Source: an uncultured Collinsella sp.
GTDB lineage: Bacteria; Actinomycetota; Coriobacteriia; Coriobacteriales; Coriobacteriaceae
Assembly: GCA_900541875.1 (NCBI GenBank)
Contig: UQLF01000011.1
Coordinates: 22,578 to 86,577 of the forward strand
Direction: 5' to 3'
Length of the DNA stretch: 64,000 bases
The position numbers were made by a program, and so were the translations under genes. Under the pieces are notes generated by a model. That model made no database searches, was not told the DNA's origin, and saw nothing but the letters and a program-made list of their open reading frames with translations. Positions within the stretch are counted from its first letter, which is position 1, and every line of letters begins with the position of its first letter. This document shows, in pieces, positions 1-7,583 of this stretch.

Positions 1-260
1 TGGTGGATGGCGCTTTCACGGTGGTATCCTTCCGGTAGTCGTTCGACCGGATGGCCTTCCCCTCGGCACTCACATTACCAGCCGCGGCACCTGCCCGGCA
101 CTTTCCTATCAGCCGTCGGGGGCGGCGCGTCCCGCGCCGGCAGCACCCAACTGGCCCTCTCGGGGGCAGGGACGTTCGGCCGTGCGCGGGCGCCCGGTCG
201 GCGGCCCGTTCTGGGCGCGCCTCAATCGTAGCCCGAGACGGTCCCGGGCTGACAATTTCG
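1..260. other. GC-rich segment, no assignable gene
   Basis: About 260 bases of very GC-rich sequence with several short overlapping open frames and no convincing start, ribosome site or recognisable motif. On the minus strand one frame stays open from about 275 to the left edge, rich in Arg, Ala, Gly and Pro. On the plus strand another stays open to 231. Either could be the tail of a gene cut by the window edge, for example an insertion-sequence TnpB, but no zinc-finger or catalytic motif supports that. It stops abruptly at the palindrome that begins at 269. Confidence 0.2.
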
Positions 261-268
261 ACTGTAAT

Positions 269-442
269 GGACGTTCTTAAATGACTAGTCGTTGGGGACA
301 GTCTATAACGTTTGGCGAGAAAGACTGTCCCAATCTGCCGACACTTGGGGACGTTCCTAAAACGCCGGCACATAAGGAACGTCCCCAAGTGCCAAGGGTG
401 TCCCGTTTGACTAGTCATTTAAGAACGTCCCCAATGACTAGT
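269..442. repeat. Nested palindromic repeat cluster
   Basis: Three inverted repeats are nested or adjacent. The outer arms 269-290 and 409-430 are 22 bp and perfect. Inside are a hairpin 292-304/322-333 (arms about 12 bp) and a second with perfect 17-bp arms at 342-358/375-391. The unit 'aagaacgtccccaatgacta' ending at 440 recurs as part of an identical 30-bp block at 37264-37293, with related copies at 29790-29839, 53747-53772 and near 56207. The right end reads into the 3' end of the EIIB-like gene and supplies its stop codon. Confidence 0.8.
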
Positions 443-909
443 TGGATGGGGTCGGGGGCGGAACTGGGGAGATAGCGGATTTCTACCTCTATGCCGAGTT
501 CTTGCAGCTCTTTGAAGGCGGCGATGTCCATATCGTCTACGGCAACGGCAGGCGTTACAGAGCGTTTGCCCTCCCCTGCCTGCATATGGCCAATGCTGAT
601 CTTGGTTATTGGCACACCGCCCTTAACCAGCGCGAGCGCATCGGCGGGTGAGGCCACCATGATCAGAATCCATTGGCGCGGCGTTGCGGTATGAATGATG
701 TCGATGGCCCTTTGCACCGAGAAAAACCGCGTCCACACGCCCTCAGGCGCCGCGACCCTCATGGGTGCCCATTGGCGCGAATCCGCCGCGATCTCATCGT
801 TGACGATAAGGACGAGGTTGGAACCAACCGCCTCATTCCACAGCTCAACGTCTTGCCCGTAAATGAAACGATCATCGATACGCGTGAGAAGGATCTTGGG
901 TTGAGCCAT
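415..909 (-). CDS. PTS mannose/sorbose-class EIIB-like protein lacking the active His
   Basis: The 164-residue product is collinear over its whole length with the canonical EIIB encoded at 11744-12226 and shares 'LLTRIDxR', 'LVKGGVPI' and 'AAFKELQELG'. EIIB of this class takes phosphate from EIIA on a His in 'RLVHGQ'. Here the motif reads 'RFIYGQ', with Tyr at residue 17, so phosphotransfer should be lost. I start at ATG 909 because it aligns with the paralogue's start; the upstream purine run 'ggggc' is weak. The last residues and the stop come from the palindromic repeat 409-430, so the native C-terminus is gone. No IIA, IIC or IID partner is adjacent. It is either a decaying paralogue or a regulatory, non-catalytic EIIB. 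Confidence 0.8.
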   Translation of the reverse strand: MAQPKILLTRIDDRFIYGQDVELWNEAVGSNLVLIVNDEIAADSRQWAPMRVAAPEGVWTRFFSVQRAIDIIHTATPRQWILIMVASPADALALVKGGVPITKISIGHMQAGEGKRSVTPAVAVDDMDIAAFKELQELGIEVEIRYLPSSAPDPIQLVIGDVLK

Positions 910-1116
910 GGCTGCCCCATTCTGCTTGAGACCCATACGAGCGGGACGTCGGCCACCAACTCAACAGCAGGTCAAACGCCAAATGGGTGCCACAGTCATC
1001 ACGCTTCTAATATTAGTGCATTTAAAGTGAGAAAAGGCGTCAGAACACTTGCGCGGATGAGCGATGTCCCGTATCATAGACAGCCGTTGACGCCTCAGTT
1101 GCGTCACCACATGGCC

Positions 1117-1192
1117 GCCAGCGTAGCTCAGTTGGTAGAGCACCGCTCTCGTAAAGCGGGGGTCACCGGTTCGAGCCCGGTCGCTGGCTCCA
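1117..1192 (+). tRNA. tRNA-Thr (anticodon CGU)
   Basis: The 76-nt cloverleaf has acceptor arms GCCAGCG and CGCTGGC, a D-arm 'gctcagttggtagagc', anticodon loop CTCGTAA (anticodon CGT in DNA), T-arm 'ggttcgagccc' and an encoded CCA. It stands alone, followed after 11 nt by a strong terminator. Confidence 0.95.
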
Positions 1193-1203
1193 TTGCACAA
1201 GAT

Positions 1204-1226
1204 AGCCGCCTTCGGGCGGCTTTTTT
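1204..1226 (+). terminator. Rho-independent terminator of tRNA-Thr
   Basis: Perfect stem AGCCGCC/GGCGGCT with a TTCG tetraloop and six T residues, 11 nt after the tRNA. Confidence 0.9.
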
Positions 1227-1324
1227 GTTGCCGATTTCGGGCGCACATCCGCCGGAATTCGCCCACTCGGTGGACTTCGGGTTTAATGCTTAGGGGCGGG
1301 GATTTACCAAAGTGAAATTTTAAT

Positions 1325-2060
1325 GAAATCAAAACCACCCCTAAAAGGGGTGGTTTGCTCTTAGGGTATAACCCTTGGATTTCCGGCACGCGTCTAAAGG
1401 CGCCGGCCCTCACGGGGTTCGGGCCGCACTGCAGATTGACCCGTGACGGGCCGGTCAAACCGGCGCTATTTACGCCCCGGCCCCCTATCGAAGGGGTCCT
1501 CGTACTCCTTGACGCTCAGCCGGTCGATCGCGATGTCGGCCTTCTCCTGCTCCCGGATGTACTTCGCGATGGTGGCCTCGTTCAGGCCGACGGTGGACAC
1601 GTAGTAGCCCTCGGCCCAGAACTTCCTGTTGCCGAACTTGTACTTGAGGTTGGCGTGCCTGTCGAATATCATCAGCGAGCTCTTCCCCTTCAGGTAGCCC
1701 ATCACGCTCGATACGCTGTACTTCGGCGGTATCGCCAGCAGCATGTGGACGTGGTCGGGCATCAGGTGCCCCTCGATGATCTCTATCCCCTTGTACTGGC
1801 ATAGCTTCCTGAAGATCTCCCCAAGGTCGGACCTTATTTGGTTGTAGATGACTTTGCGCCTACACTTCGGCGTGAACACGACGTGGTACTTGCACATCCA
1901 CTTCGTGTGCGACAGGCTGTAGGCCTTCTGGGCCATACGCCACCACCGCCCTCTCGACTCGGATTCCTCGCGGCCTGAACAATCGCAAGTGTCCGGCGAG
2001 GGGGCGGCTTTGTAAAGCCGTTTGGCCCCACCCGCATAGCGGGTGGTTTCTGATGCGGCG
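1325..2060 (-). mobile_element. IS200-like insertion sequence (approximate ends)
   Basis: A single tnpA gene (1466-1936) is flanked by subterminal hairpins, as in IS200/IS605 elements that move as single strands and lack terminal inverted repeats. One hairpin is 1333-1342/1346-1355 ('aaccacccct' arms). The other is 2028-2035/2039-2046 ('ccacccgc' arms), sharing the sequence CCACCC. No tnpB is present, which fits the IS200 type. Exact cleavage ends cannot be set without an empty site. Confidence 0.75.
1466..1936 (-). CDS. tnpA: IS200/IS605-family transposase TnpA (HUH/Y1)
   Basis: The 156-residue single-domain rolling-circle transposase cuts and rejoins single-stranded IS ends. The HUH metal motif is 'PDHVHMLL' (His62, His64) and the nucleophile is Tyr126 in 'AKYIREQE'. 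The N-terminal 'KWMCKYHVVFTPKCRR' is typical of IS200 TnpA. The length matches intact IS200 TnpA (about 150 residues), so it is probably functional. The start is ATG 1936, since the upstream in-frame sequence is low-complexity and lies in the IS left end. No accessory tnpB follows. Confidence 0.93.
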   Translation of the reverse strand: MAQKAYSLSHTKWMCKYHVVFTPKCRRKVIYNQIRSDLGEIFRKLCQYKGIEIIEGHLMPDHVHMLLAIPPKYSVSSVMGYLKGKSSLMIFDRHANLKYKFGNRKFWAEGYYVSTVGLNEATIAKYIREQEKADIAIDRLSVKEYEDPFDRGPGRK

Positions 2061-2410
2061 CGCTGCGCGCCCCGCACAGGCTAAAGCCCGTAAAAAAGAA
2101 ACCCAGCTGCAACAATTGCCATGGTGAGGGCTCGAATTGGCCATATAGATCTAAAATAGTCACGATACCTTCTCTTTTGCTGGAACGATATATCTATACA
2201 AGGTTGTGAGCGGAAAACAAAATACGTCGATTGCTATCCGACAAACGGGTCTGGAATTGCATTCACCGGCATTTTGGGGCAGATTGATACACATGTACGA
2301 AAGGGAACCTATGTGGTGCGTTGGGTTGGAGCTGCTGCAGGCCCGATATGGATTGCGGTCTTGCGCCCCGATGTCCAAATAGGTTTCTCTCTCTAGACGG
2401 GAAGTTGCTC
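1957..2410. other. Spacer beside the IS with a possible gene remnant
   Basis: This spacer is more AT-rich than its surroundings. On the minus strand a frame from about 2183 to 2092 reads a hydrophobic C-terminus-like stretch ('IRALTMAIVAAGFLFYGL', then stop). It could be the 3' end of a membrane protein whose 5' part is lost. No start or ribosome site is visible, so I leave it unannotated as a gene. Confidence 0.25.
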
Positions 2411-2776
2411 ATGGACGCCATATATGACGGAGATGACTGGGTCGATCATTATACTTGGCGCCTGGTCGGCTCGGATGACAATGGGGATGTGGTGTTTGAT
2501 GGACTATGTCCAAAGCATCTCCATCCTTTTGTCTCGTCGTTAATTGAGAGTTCCGCTCGTGTTGCCCCCTACAGCTCGGCATCGCTTCATGATACGGACG
2601 TTTTGAAGACCATAAGGGAATCAATTGACGATGGCACGATGAGCGGCCCGCTGTTTTCTCGGCTCGTGGGGCTAGATGAGATTGGCTCGAAACGACTGCT
2701 TGCGGACGAAGAAGTGGAACTCACTTATCGGTCGATGATTTCAATCCTGCGGCTAGCCGATGTTCTTCGCAAATAA
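2411..2776 (+). CDS. Hypothetical protein
   Basis: This gives 121 residues from ATG 2411 ('gggaag' six bases upstream). An in-frame ATG at 2321 would add 30 Cys-rich residues of doubtful coding character. The product is acidic and mostly soluble, beginning 'MDAIYDGDDWVDHYTWRLV', with no membrane segment and no family I recognise. Base composition is closer to 50% GC than its neighbours, which fits the accessory setting between an IS200 element and the amino-sugar island. It may be a small acquired gene. Confidence 0.5.
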   Translation: MDAIYDGDDWVDHYTWRLVGSDDNGDVVFDGLCPKHLHPFVSSLIESSARVAPYSSASLHDTDVLKTIRESIDDGTMSGPLFSRLVGLDEIGSKRLLADEEVELTYRSMISILRLADVLRK

Positions 2777-2923
2777 ATCCAAGCACAACGCCGCCGGCAA
2801 CTCCCCTACTCAACAAAAAGCCCCGCCAACCGCAATCCTCAAAGGAACCGCGATCAGCGGGGTCCAAGCGCGCCCCTCCAAGGGATAACGCTCGCAACAC
2901 GAACAGCTCAGCCGAGCAGCTCG

Positions 2924-3397
2924 TTACTCCTCCCAGTAAGCGTCTGCAAGCAGCTTAAAGCAGATCTTCTTGACCGGCTGCGCGCCATCGCCCGGGAACT
3001 CGAGCGTGGGCATATGAGGCTCGCCGGCAACAAACAGCGCAAACTTATCGTCAGCAAGATCGCCGGCGATCGAAGCGTCGGAATCGACCAGATCGTAGTC
3101 GTCCTTCTCGTCAAACTCCTGGACAAGCGTCAGGCTGCCCGTGGCAACCTTAAAGGCCTCGCGACCCTCAATGTCGATCTGCAGGTCGTGATAGCGCTGA
3201 TGCGTCTCATAGTGAGCCTCGGCCTCGGGGCGCGTCGTGGGAGCCATGACGTTCGCAAAGACCTTGTCGCCCAGAATCGGATGGCTGCCGACCTCTAGCT
3301 GCGCCGGATCGTTCTCCTCGAGCCAGTCGATCAGCACGTCGAGGCCCTTGAGCATTCCGCGATACTCCTCGATATCGCCCAATGCACCGTAAATCAT
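2924..3397 (-). CDS. YhcH/YjgK/YiaL-family cupin-like protein
   Basis: The 157-residue product begins 'MIYGALGDIEEY' and contains 'HQRYHDLQIDIEG' and 'FALFVAGEPHMP', signatures of the YhcH/YjgK/YiaL (DUF386) family. NanQ of this family is a sialic acid anomerase, and EbgC is the small beta-galactosidase subunit. Full length for the family. The motif His and Glu residues suggest a metal-binding beta-barrel. The ribosome site is 'gagaggggat'. It is the last gene of the amino-sugar island, 33 nt after a nagA remnant, so a role in sugar-phosphate or anomer handling is likely, but the substrate is unknown. Confidence 0.85.
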   Translation of the reverse strand: MIYGALGDIEEYRGMLKGLDVLIDWLEENDPAQLEVGSHPILGDKVFANVMAPTTRPEAEAHYETHQRYHDLQIDIEGREAFKVATGSLTLVQEFDEKDDYDLVDSDASIAGDLADDKFALFVAGEPHMPTLEFPGDGAQPVKKICFKLLADAYWEE

Positions 3398-3429
3398 CTA
3401 AATCCCCTCTCGGATCGTTTCTTTGGCGG

Positions 3430-3600
3430 CTACTCGGCAAACGCATTGCCGACGCTCTTGCCACCCACATACGTCTCGACCAGGGTAAGGTCGGGATTGA
3501 ACACGACAGCGTCGGCGCCGCGCCCCGGCATAATGCTACCGCACTTGTCGTCGGCTCTAACCGCAAGCAAACGACCGATGCCGGGGGCGACGCCCAAACT
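3430..3600 (-). pseudogene. 3' remnant of a second nagA
   Basis: Read on the minus strand, this segment encodes about 40 residues ending 'VETYVGGKSVGNAFAE' and stop. It includes 'DDKCGSIMPGRGADAVVF', nearly the same as the C-terminus of the intact nagA at 6297-7466. No start codon or catalytic core is present. It begins directly after the stop codon of the PfkB kinase gene (3602), so the 5' nine-tenths was deleted at that junction. Position and identity imply that the island once held a second deacetylase gene between the kinase and the YhcH gene. Confidence 0.85.
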
Positions 3601-3601
3601 C

Positions 3602-4537
3602 TTACAGCTCAGTCACGACAACGCCGTTGTAAACCTCGTCCCAACGATCCATGACCAGATGGCCGGTCATGGGATCCATGGCGTTGAGCTTGCCGCAGGT
3701 GTTGGCGGTACGCAGCACCGTCTCGTCATCCGCACCAGCAGCAATCGCATGTGCGAAGCCTGCGATAGTGGAGTCACCAGAGCCCGTGGCGTTAACAGCA
3801 GGGATATCGGGCGTCTTTGCGCGGAACGCACGGCCATTGTGGAAGCCAACGGAGCCGGCAGCGCCCATGGACACGACGACCCAGGGGATATCGGAGAAGC
3901 GGGCATCAGAGGCAAGCGCGGCGCGGAGCTCGTCCACATCGTCAGTGGTAAAGCTCGTGCCCAGAAGGCCGTTGATCTCGGTCAGGTTAGGCTTGACCAG
4001 CTCGGGCTTAATTTCGGACTTAAGGGCGGCCTCGAGCGAAGCACCCGAGGTATCGAGCAGCACCTTGGCGCCGGCGTTCTCGGCAATGCCCGTAATCTTG
4101 GCATAGTAGTCTGCCTCGACACCGCGGGGTAGCGAACCCGAGATGGTAACGACAGCGGCCTTGCTCGCGAGCTCGGTAAACTTGGCGGTAAAGGCATCGA
4201 GCTCCTCGGGGGCAATCGTCGGGCCGCTCTCGAGCAGCTCGGTCTGGTTGCCGGCGTGGAGGATGTTGAGGCAAATACGAGTCTCGCCCTTGATGGGTAC
4301 AAAATCATTCTTAATGCCGTTGGCGTCCATGAGCTCGGCCATGTAGGCGCCCATGTGGCCGCCGAGCAGACCGGTTGCCACGACGTCGTCGCCCAGCTGA
4401 CCCAGCACACGGGCCACGTTGAGGCCCTTGCCGCCGGCGGTCTTTTCGGGCGTCACACGGTTGACGTCGTCGATAACGAGCCCATCGAGCTGATAGCGCG
4501 TATCGACAGACGGGTTCATCGTAACGGTGAGGATCAT
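3602..4537 (-). CDS. PfkB-family sugar-phosphate kinase (tagatose-6-P / 1-phosphofructokinase type)
   Basis: The 311-residue cytosolic kinase starts 'MILTVTMNPSVD', as in LacC and FruK. It carries the GG substrate motif 'AGGKGLNVARVL' and the C-terminal catalytic motif 'NATGSGDSTIAGFA' with the base Asp. The family phosphorylates tagatose-6-P or fructose-1-P to the bisphosphate. In this island, next to agaS- and nagA-like genes, tagatose-6-phosphate kinase is the most sensible role. Ribosome site 'ataaggagc'. FruK activity cannot be excluded by sequence alone. No tagatose-bisphosphate aldolase gene follows. Confidence 0.88.
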   Translation of the reverse strand: MILTVTMNPSVDTRYQLDGLVIDDVNRVTPEKTAGGKGLNVARVLGQLGDDVVATGLLGGHMGAYMAELMDANGIKNDFVPIKGETRICLNILHAGNQTELLESGPTIAPEELDAFTAKFTELASKAAVVTISGSLPRGVEADYYAKITGIAENAGAKVLLDTSGASLEAALKSEIKPELVKPNLTEINGLLGTSFTTDDVDELRAALASDARFSDIPWVVVSMGAAGSVGFHNGRAFRAKTPDIPAVNATGSGDSTIAGFAHAIAAGADDETVLRTANTCGKLNAMDPMTGHLVMDRWDEVYNGVVVTEL

Positions 4538-4596
4538 TTTTAGCTCCTTATCTCGCAGGCTCCTTATGCCTCGCGATACGAGTCGACAAAACGGAA

Positions 4597-5478
4597 TTAC
4601 AGAATCTCAATCGTGAACGAGCGGACGATGGTCTCCTTGGGCTTGGCGACAAGGCAGCCGCGCTTATGCTCAAGCACGTCGTCCTCATCGGAGCAGGTCG
4701 AAAGGCCGCCCCAGGGCTCAACCGCCACAAAATCGCCCTCGGGCTTACTCCACACAATGAGATACGGGAAGCCCTCGAAGCTCAGGCGGACGCCCTTGTC
4801 CTCACCCTTCTTGGAAAGCGTGACCTGGCGGCTCTCGAGCACGTCAAAGATGGTCTCCGCAAAATCGAAGAGCTCGTGCGACAGGGGCAGCGTCTTTCCC
4901 ACCATGGGGTTCTTGGAACGGTTTGCCACGTCAATCAATCCGGTCGAGGGCACGGCGGTGCAAAGCTCCGCAGCCTCGTCTTTCTCAAAGCGCAGCTCGT
5001 AGTCCGTATAGGCCTCGCCCTCATCGAGCGGACACCTAAAGCCGGGATGACCGCCGATAAAGAACGGCATGTCCTCGGTTCCCTCGTTGGTCACCTCATA
5101 GGAGACGCGCACGGCGGTATCCTCGAGCGTATAACGAGCGACAAGCTTAAACGGATACGGATAATCGCTCAGCAGCGCGGCGTTATCCTCCGAAGCCAGG
5201 CACATCGCCAGCTCGTTCTCGCCTTGGCTCAGCAGCTTCCACTCCTGTTTGCGCGCAAACCCGTGGCGAGCGAGCTTTACATGATGCCCGGCAAACGTCA
5301 TGGCGCTGTTGTCGCGCAAGCCTCCACAAATCGGGAAGCAAATCGGTGCCTGGCCGGACCACACGGCGGGATCGCCCTGCCACAGATACTCGCGACCTCC
5401 AGCCTCGATCGAGGTAAACGAACCGCCAGCCGTGGACACCTTAATAGAAATCGAATCGTTGGAGAGAGCGTATTCCAT
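4597..5478 (-). CDS. Aldose 1-epimerase family protein (LacX-like)
   Basis: The 293-residue galactose-mutarotase fold protein contains 'GGHPGFRCPL', with the family catalytic His, and a late 'VAVEPWGGLSTC' carrying the conserved Glu. Members interconvert alpha and beta anomers of hexoses or hexose-6-phosphates, and LacX-type genes accompany tagatose-6-P pathways. The start ATG 5478 has 'aaagga' 8 nt upstream. It precedes the PfkB kinase by 59 nt on the same strand, so the two are probably cotranscribed. Confidence 0.87.
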   Translation of the reverse strand: MEYALSNDSISIKVSTAGGSFTSIEAGGREYLWQGDPAVWSGQAPICFPICGGLRDNSAMTFAGHHVKLARHGFARKQEWKLLSQGENELAMCLASEDNAALLSDYPYPFKLVARYTLEDTAVRVSYEVTNEGTEDMPFFIGGHPGFRCPLDEGEAYTDYELRFEKDEAAELCTAVPSTGLIDVANRSKNPMVGKTLPLSHELFDFAETIFDVLESRQVTLSKKGEDKGVRLSFEGFPYLIVWSKPEGDFVAVEPWGGLSTCSDEDDVLEHKRGCLVAKPKETIVRSFTIEIL

Positions 5479-5636
5479 TGCCCATCCTTTCGAACAACTG
5501 CTTTTTTTGCTCGCAAGAACCCGTCTCGGCCCTGACCAAAGGACAAACCCGCACGTTCATCGATACGTCCGGTATCCCAGCCATGCAACGGGGTACCATA
5601 CAGACATTGATGCAATTACAGCTGAAAGGCCTTCTT

Positions 5637-6221
5637 ATGCGAACCATCATCCTCTACGCCTCGCGCCATCACGGCAATACGAAAAAGCTCGTGGACGCCA
5701 TCGTCGAGGCACACCCCGAGATCGATACCCTCGACGTCAAGGCGATTGGCAAAAACGAGTATCCCAACCTGCACGAATATCATCTGATCGGTGTCGCCAC
5801 GGGAATCTATTACTCCGAGATCGACAAGGACATGGCACGCGTGCTCACGAACGTGCTGCAGCCGCAGGACAAGGTGTTTGGCCTTATGACCTACGGTGGC
5901 AAAAACAAGTGGTACGGCAAGGATATCGATGGCATCTGCCGCATGAGGCAGGCCATCTTTATGGGTATCTACGGCTGCCCCGGTTTTGATACGTGGGGGC
6001 CGTTCAAGCTCGCCGGCGGTGTCCAAAAGGGACACCCGACCGCCGAGGAAATTAAGGGCGCCGTCAACTTCTTCGACAAGATCGAAGACGAGTATGGTGA
6101 CATCATCGTCGAAGAGTACGCCAAGCGTGAGAAGCGTCTAGCCTACGAAAAGGAGCATCCTGCGGGAGGTCTTGTGGCCGGCGTCAAGCGCACGGCAAAG
6201 AAGATCGCTAACAAGCTGTAA
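5637..6221 (+). CDS. Flavodoxin-family protein
   Basis: The 194-residue product has an N-terminal FMN-binding motif 'ILYASRHHGNTKKL' (flavodoxin T/S-x-T-G-N-T type) followed by a Rossmann-like body with 'GVATGIYYSEIDKDM' and 'GLMTYGGKNKWYGKDI'. These proteins shuttle electrons or reduce small substrates in the cytosol. The start ATG 5637 is supported by 'gaaagg' 7 nt upstream; the in-frame sequence before it is not protein-like. It is the only plus-strand gene inside the amino-sugar island and has its own terminator, so it is probably regulated separately. The C-terminal 25 residues are Lys-rich. Confidence 0.85.
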   Translation: MRTIILYASRHHGNTKKLVDAIVEAHPEIDTLDVKAIGKNEYPNLHEYHLIGVATGIYYSEIDKDMARVLTNVLQPQDKVFGLMTYGGKNKWYGKDIDGICRMRQAIFMGIYGCPGFDTWGPFKLAGGVQKGHPTAEEIKGAVNFFDKIEDEYGDIIVEEYAKREKRLAYEKEHPAGGLVAGVKRTAKKIANKL

Positions 6222-6252
6222 CTGTGAAGGTGCTTTTGAGCGTTAAACCCAT

Positions 6253-6291
6253 ACGGCGGGTCCGAGCAGATTCGGGCCCGCCGTCTTTTTC
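6253..6291 (+). terminator. Terminator after flavodoxin gene
   Basis: Stem ACGGCGGG/CCCGCCGT (6253-6260/6277-6284) followed by CTTTTTCT. It lies in the convergent gap with nagA. Confidence 0.85.
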
Positions 6292-6296
6292 TATCG

Positions 6297-7466
6297 TTAC
6301 TCGGTAAAGGCGTTGCCGACGCTCTGGCCGCCAACATACGTCTCGACGAGGGTAAGCTCATGGTCGAACACGACAAAGTCGGCGTCGCGACCCGGCATGA
6401 TGCTGCCGCACTTATCCTCGATGTGCGCGGAGCGTGCCGGCACCTCGGTTGCCATGCGAATGGCGATATCGGCGCTGGCGATGCCCCAGTCGACGATGTT
6501 CTTGACGCCCTGGGCAAGCGTGAGCACCGAGCCGGCAATGCTCTTGCCGTCAGCGAGCCAGCACAGGTTGTCCTTCATGATGACGTCCATGCCACCACTG
6601 GTGTAGCTGCCCTCGGGCATGCCGCCGCAACCCAGGCAGTCGGTGATGAGCACCGTGTGCTGCCAGCCCTTTGCCTGCAGCAGCGCCTTGATGGCGGCAG
6701 GGTTTACGTGCTTGCCGTCACAGATGATCTCGGCGTAGGTCTCGGGCGTGGACATGGCAGCACCCACGACACCGGGCTCACGGTGGTGCAGCCCGCGCTG
6801 GCCGTTATAGGTATGCGTAAAGCAGCTGGCACCGGCGTTGATGGCGGCGATGCACTCATCGTAGGTGGCGTCGGAGTGACCGATGCTGGTCACCACACCC
6901 TTGGCGTTCAGAGCAGCCGCATAAGCAGCGGCACCGTCGCGCTCGGCGGCCATGGCACTCTTAACGATACGTCCGCCGGCAGCCTCCTGCCACTGGTCGA
7001 AAACCTCCTCGGAGGGATCAATCAGATAAGCGGGGTTCTGCGCGCCCACGTGCTTCATAGTAAAGAAGGGGCCCTCCAGGTAGATGCCCTGAATGCGAGC
7101 ACCGCAGAAGTCGGGGCCACGGCCCTCATCGGCCTGGGCGATGGCGGCGCAGGCGTCCTTGATCTGCTCGACGCCATCGGTGAACGTCGTGGGCAGCCAG
7201 CTGGTGGTACCGCGACGGGCAAGTTCGGTCGAGCTGATATCGATGCCCTCGGGATCGTTATCAGTAGTTGAGTGGTTGTAGAAACCATGGATGTGAGTAT
7301 CGACCATACCCGGTGCGATCCACGATCCCGTGTAGTCCTTAATCTCGCAAGAGGGCTCGTCGGCCTGCCAAGCGCCAAAGACGCCATCCTCGACCATAAG
7401 ATAGCCGCCCAGTTGCGGACCTGCCGGCAAGAAGAACTTGTCAGCCTTAATTGCGTACGTGCTCAT
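6297..7466 (-). CDS. nagA: N-acetylhexosamine-6-phosphate deacetylase (NagA/AgaA type)
   Basis: The 389-residue amidohydrolase removes acetate from N-acetylglucosamine-6-P or N-acetylgalactosamine-6-P. Visible motifs are 'DTHIHGFYNH' (metal His-x-His), 'YLEGPFF' (metal Glu), 'SIGHSDATYDE', 'CFTHTYNGQRGLHHREPG' and 'LITDCLGCGGMPEG' (catalytic Asp). Length is normal. The frame opens with GTG-CAT-ATG; I choose ATG 7466 because 'aaggag' lies 5 nt before it. A terminator-like hairpin (7528-7566) separates it from agaS upstream, so it may have its own promoter in 7467-7527. The island context favours GalNAc-6-P, but this is inference. Confidence 0.92.
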   Translation of the reverse strand: MSTYAIKADKFFLPAGPQLGGYLMVEDGVFGAWQADEPSCEIKDYTGSWIAPGMVDTHIHGFYNHSTTDNDPEGIDISSTELARRGTTSWLPTTFTDGVEQIKDACAAIAQADEGRGPDFCGARIQGIYLEGPFFTMKHVGAQNPAYLIDPSEEVFDQWQEAAGGRIVKSAMAAERDGAAAYAAALNAKGVVTSIGHSDATYDECIAAINAGASCFTHTYNGQRGLHHREPGVVGAAMSTPETYAEIICDGKHVNPAAIKALLQAKGWQHTVLITDCLGCGGMPEGSYTSGGMDVIMKDNLCWLADGKSIAGSVLTLAQGVKNIVDWGIASADIAIRMATEVPARSAHIEDKCGSIMPGRDADFVVFDHELTLVETYVGGQSVGNAFTE

Positions 7467-7527
7467 ATGCACTCCTTGCTTCTAAAGCAGTTGACTGTGG
7501 TGTTGCTTATACCCAGCTCACGTAAAA

Positions 7528-7566
7528 CAAAAAGCGCCCGCCCGCCGTTATGAGCGGACGGGCGCC
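7528..7566 (-). terminator. Terminator after agaS
   Basis: On the minus strand a GC-rich stem with GCGCCCGTCCGC/GCGGGCGGGCGC arms (one mismatch) is followed by CTTTTTGTTTT, 18 nt after the agaS stop. Confidence 0.85.
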
Positions 7567-7583
7567 CTTACAGGGGGACGCGA

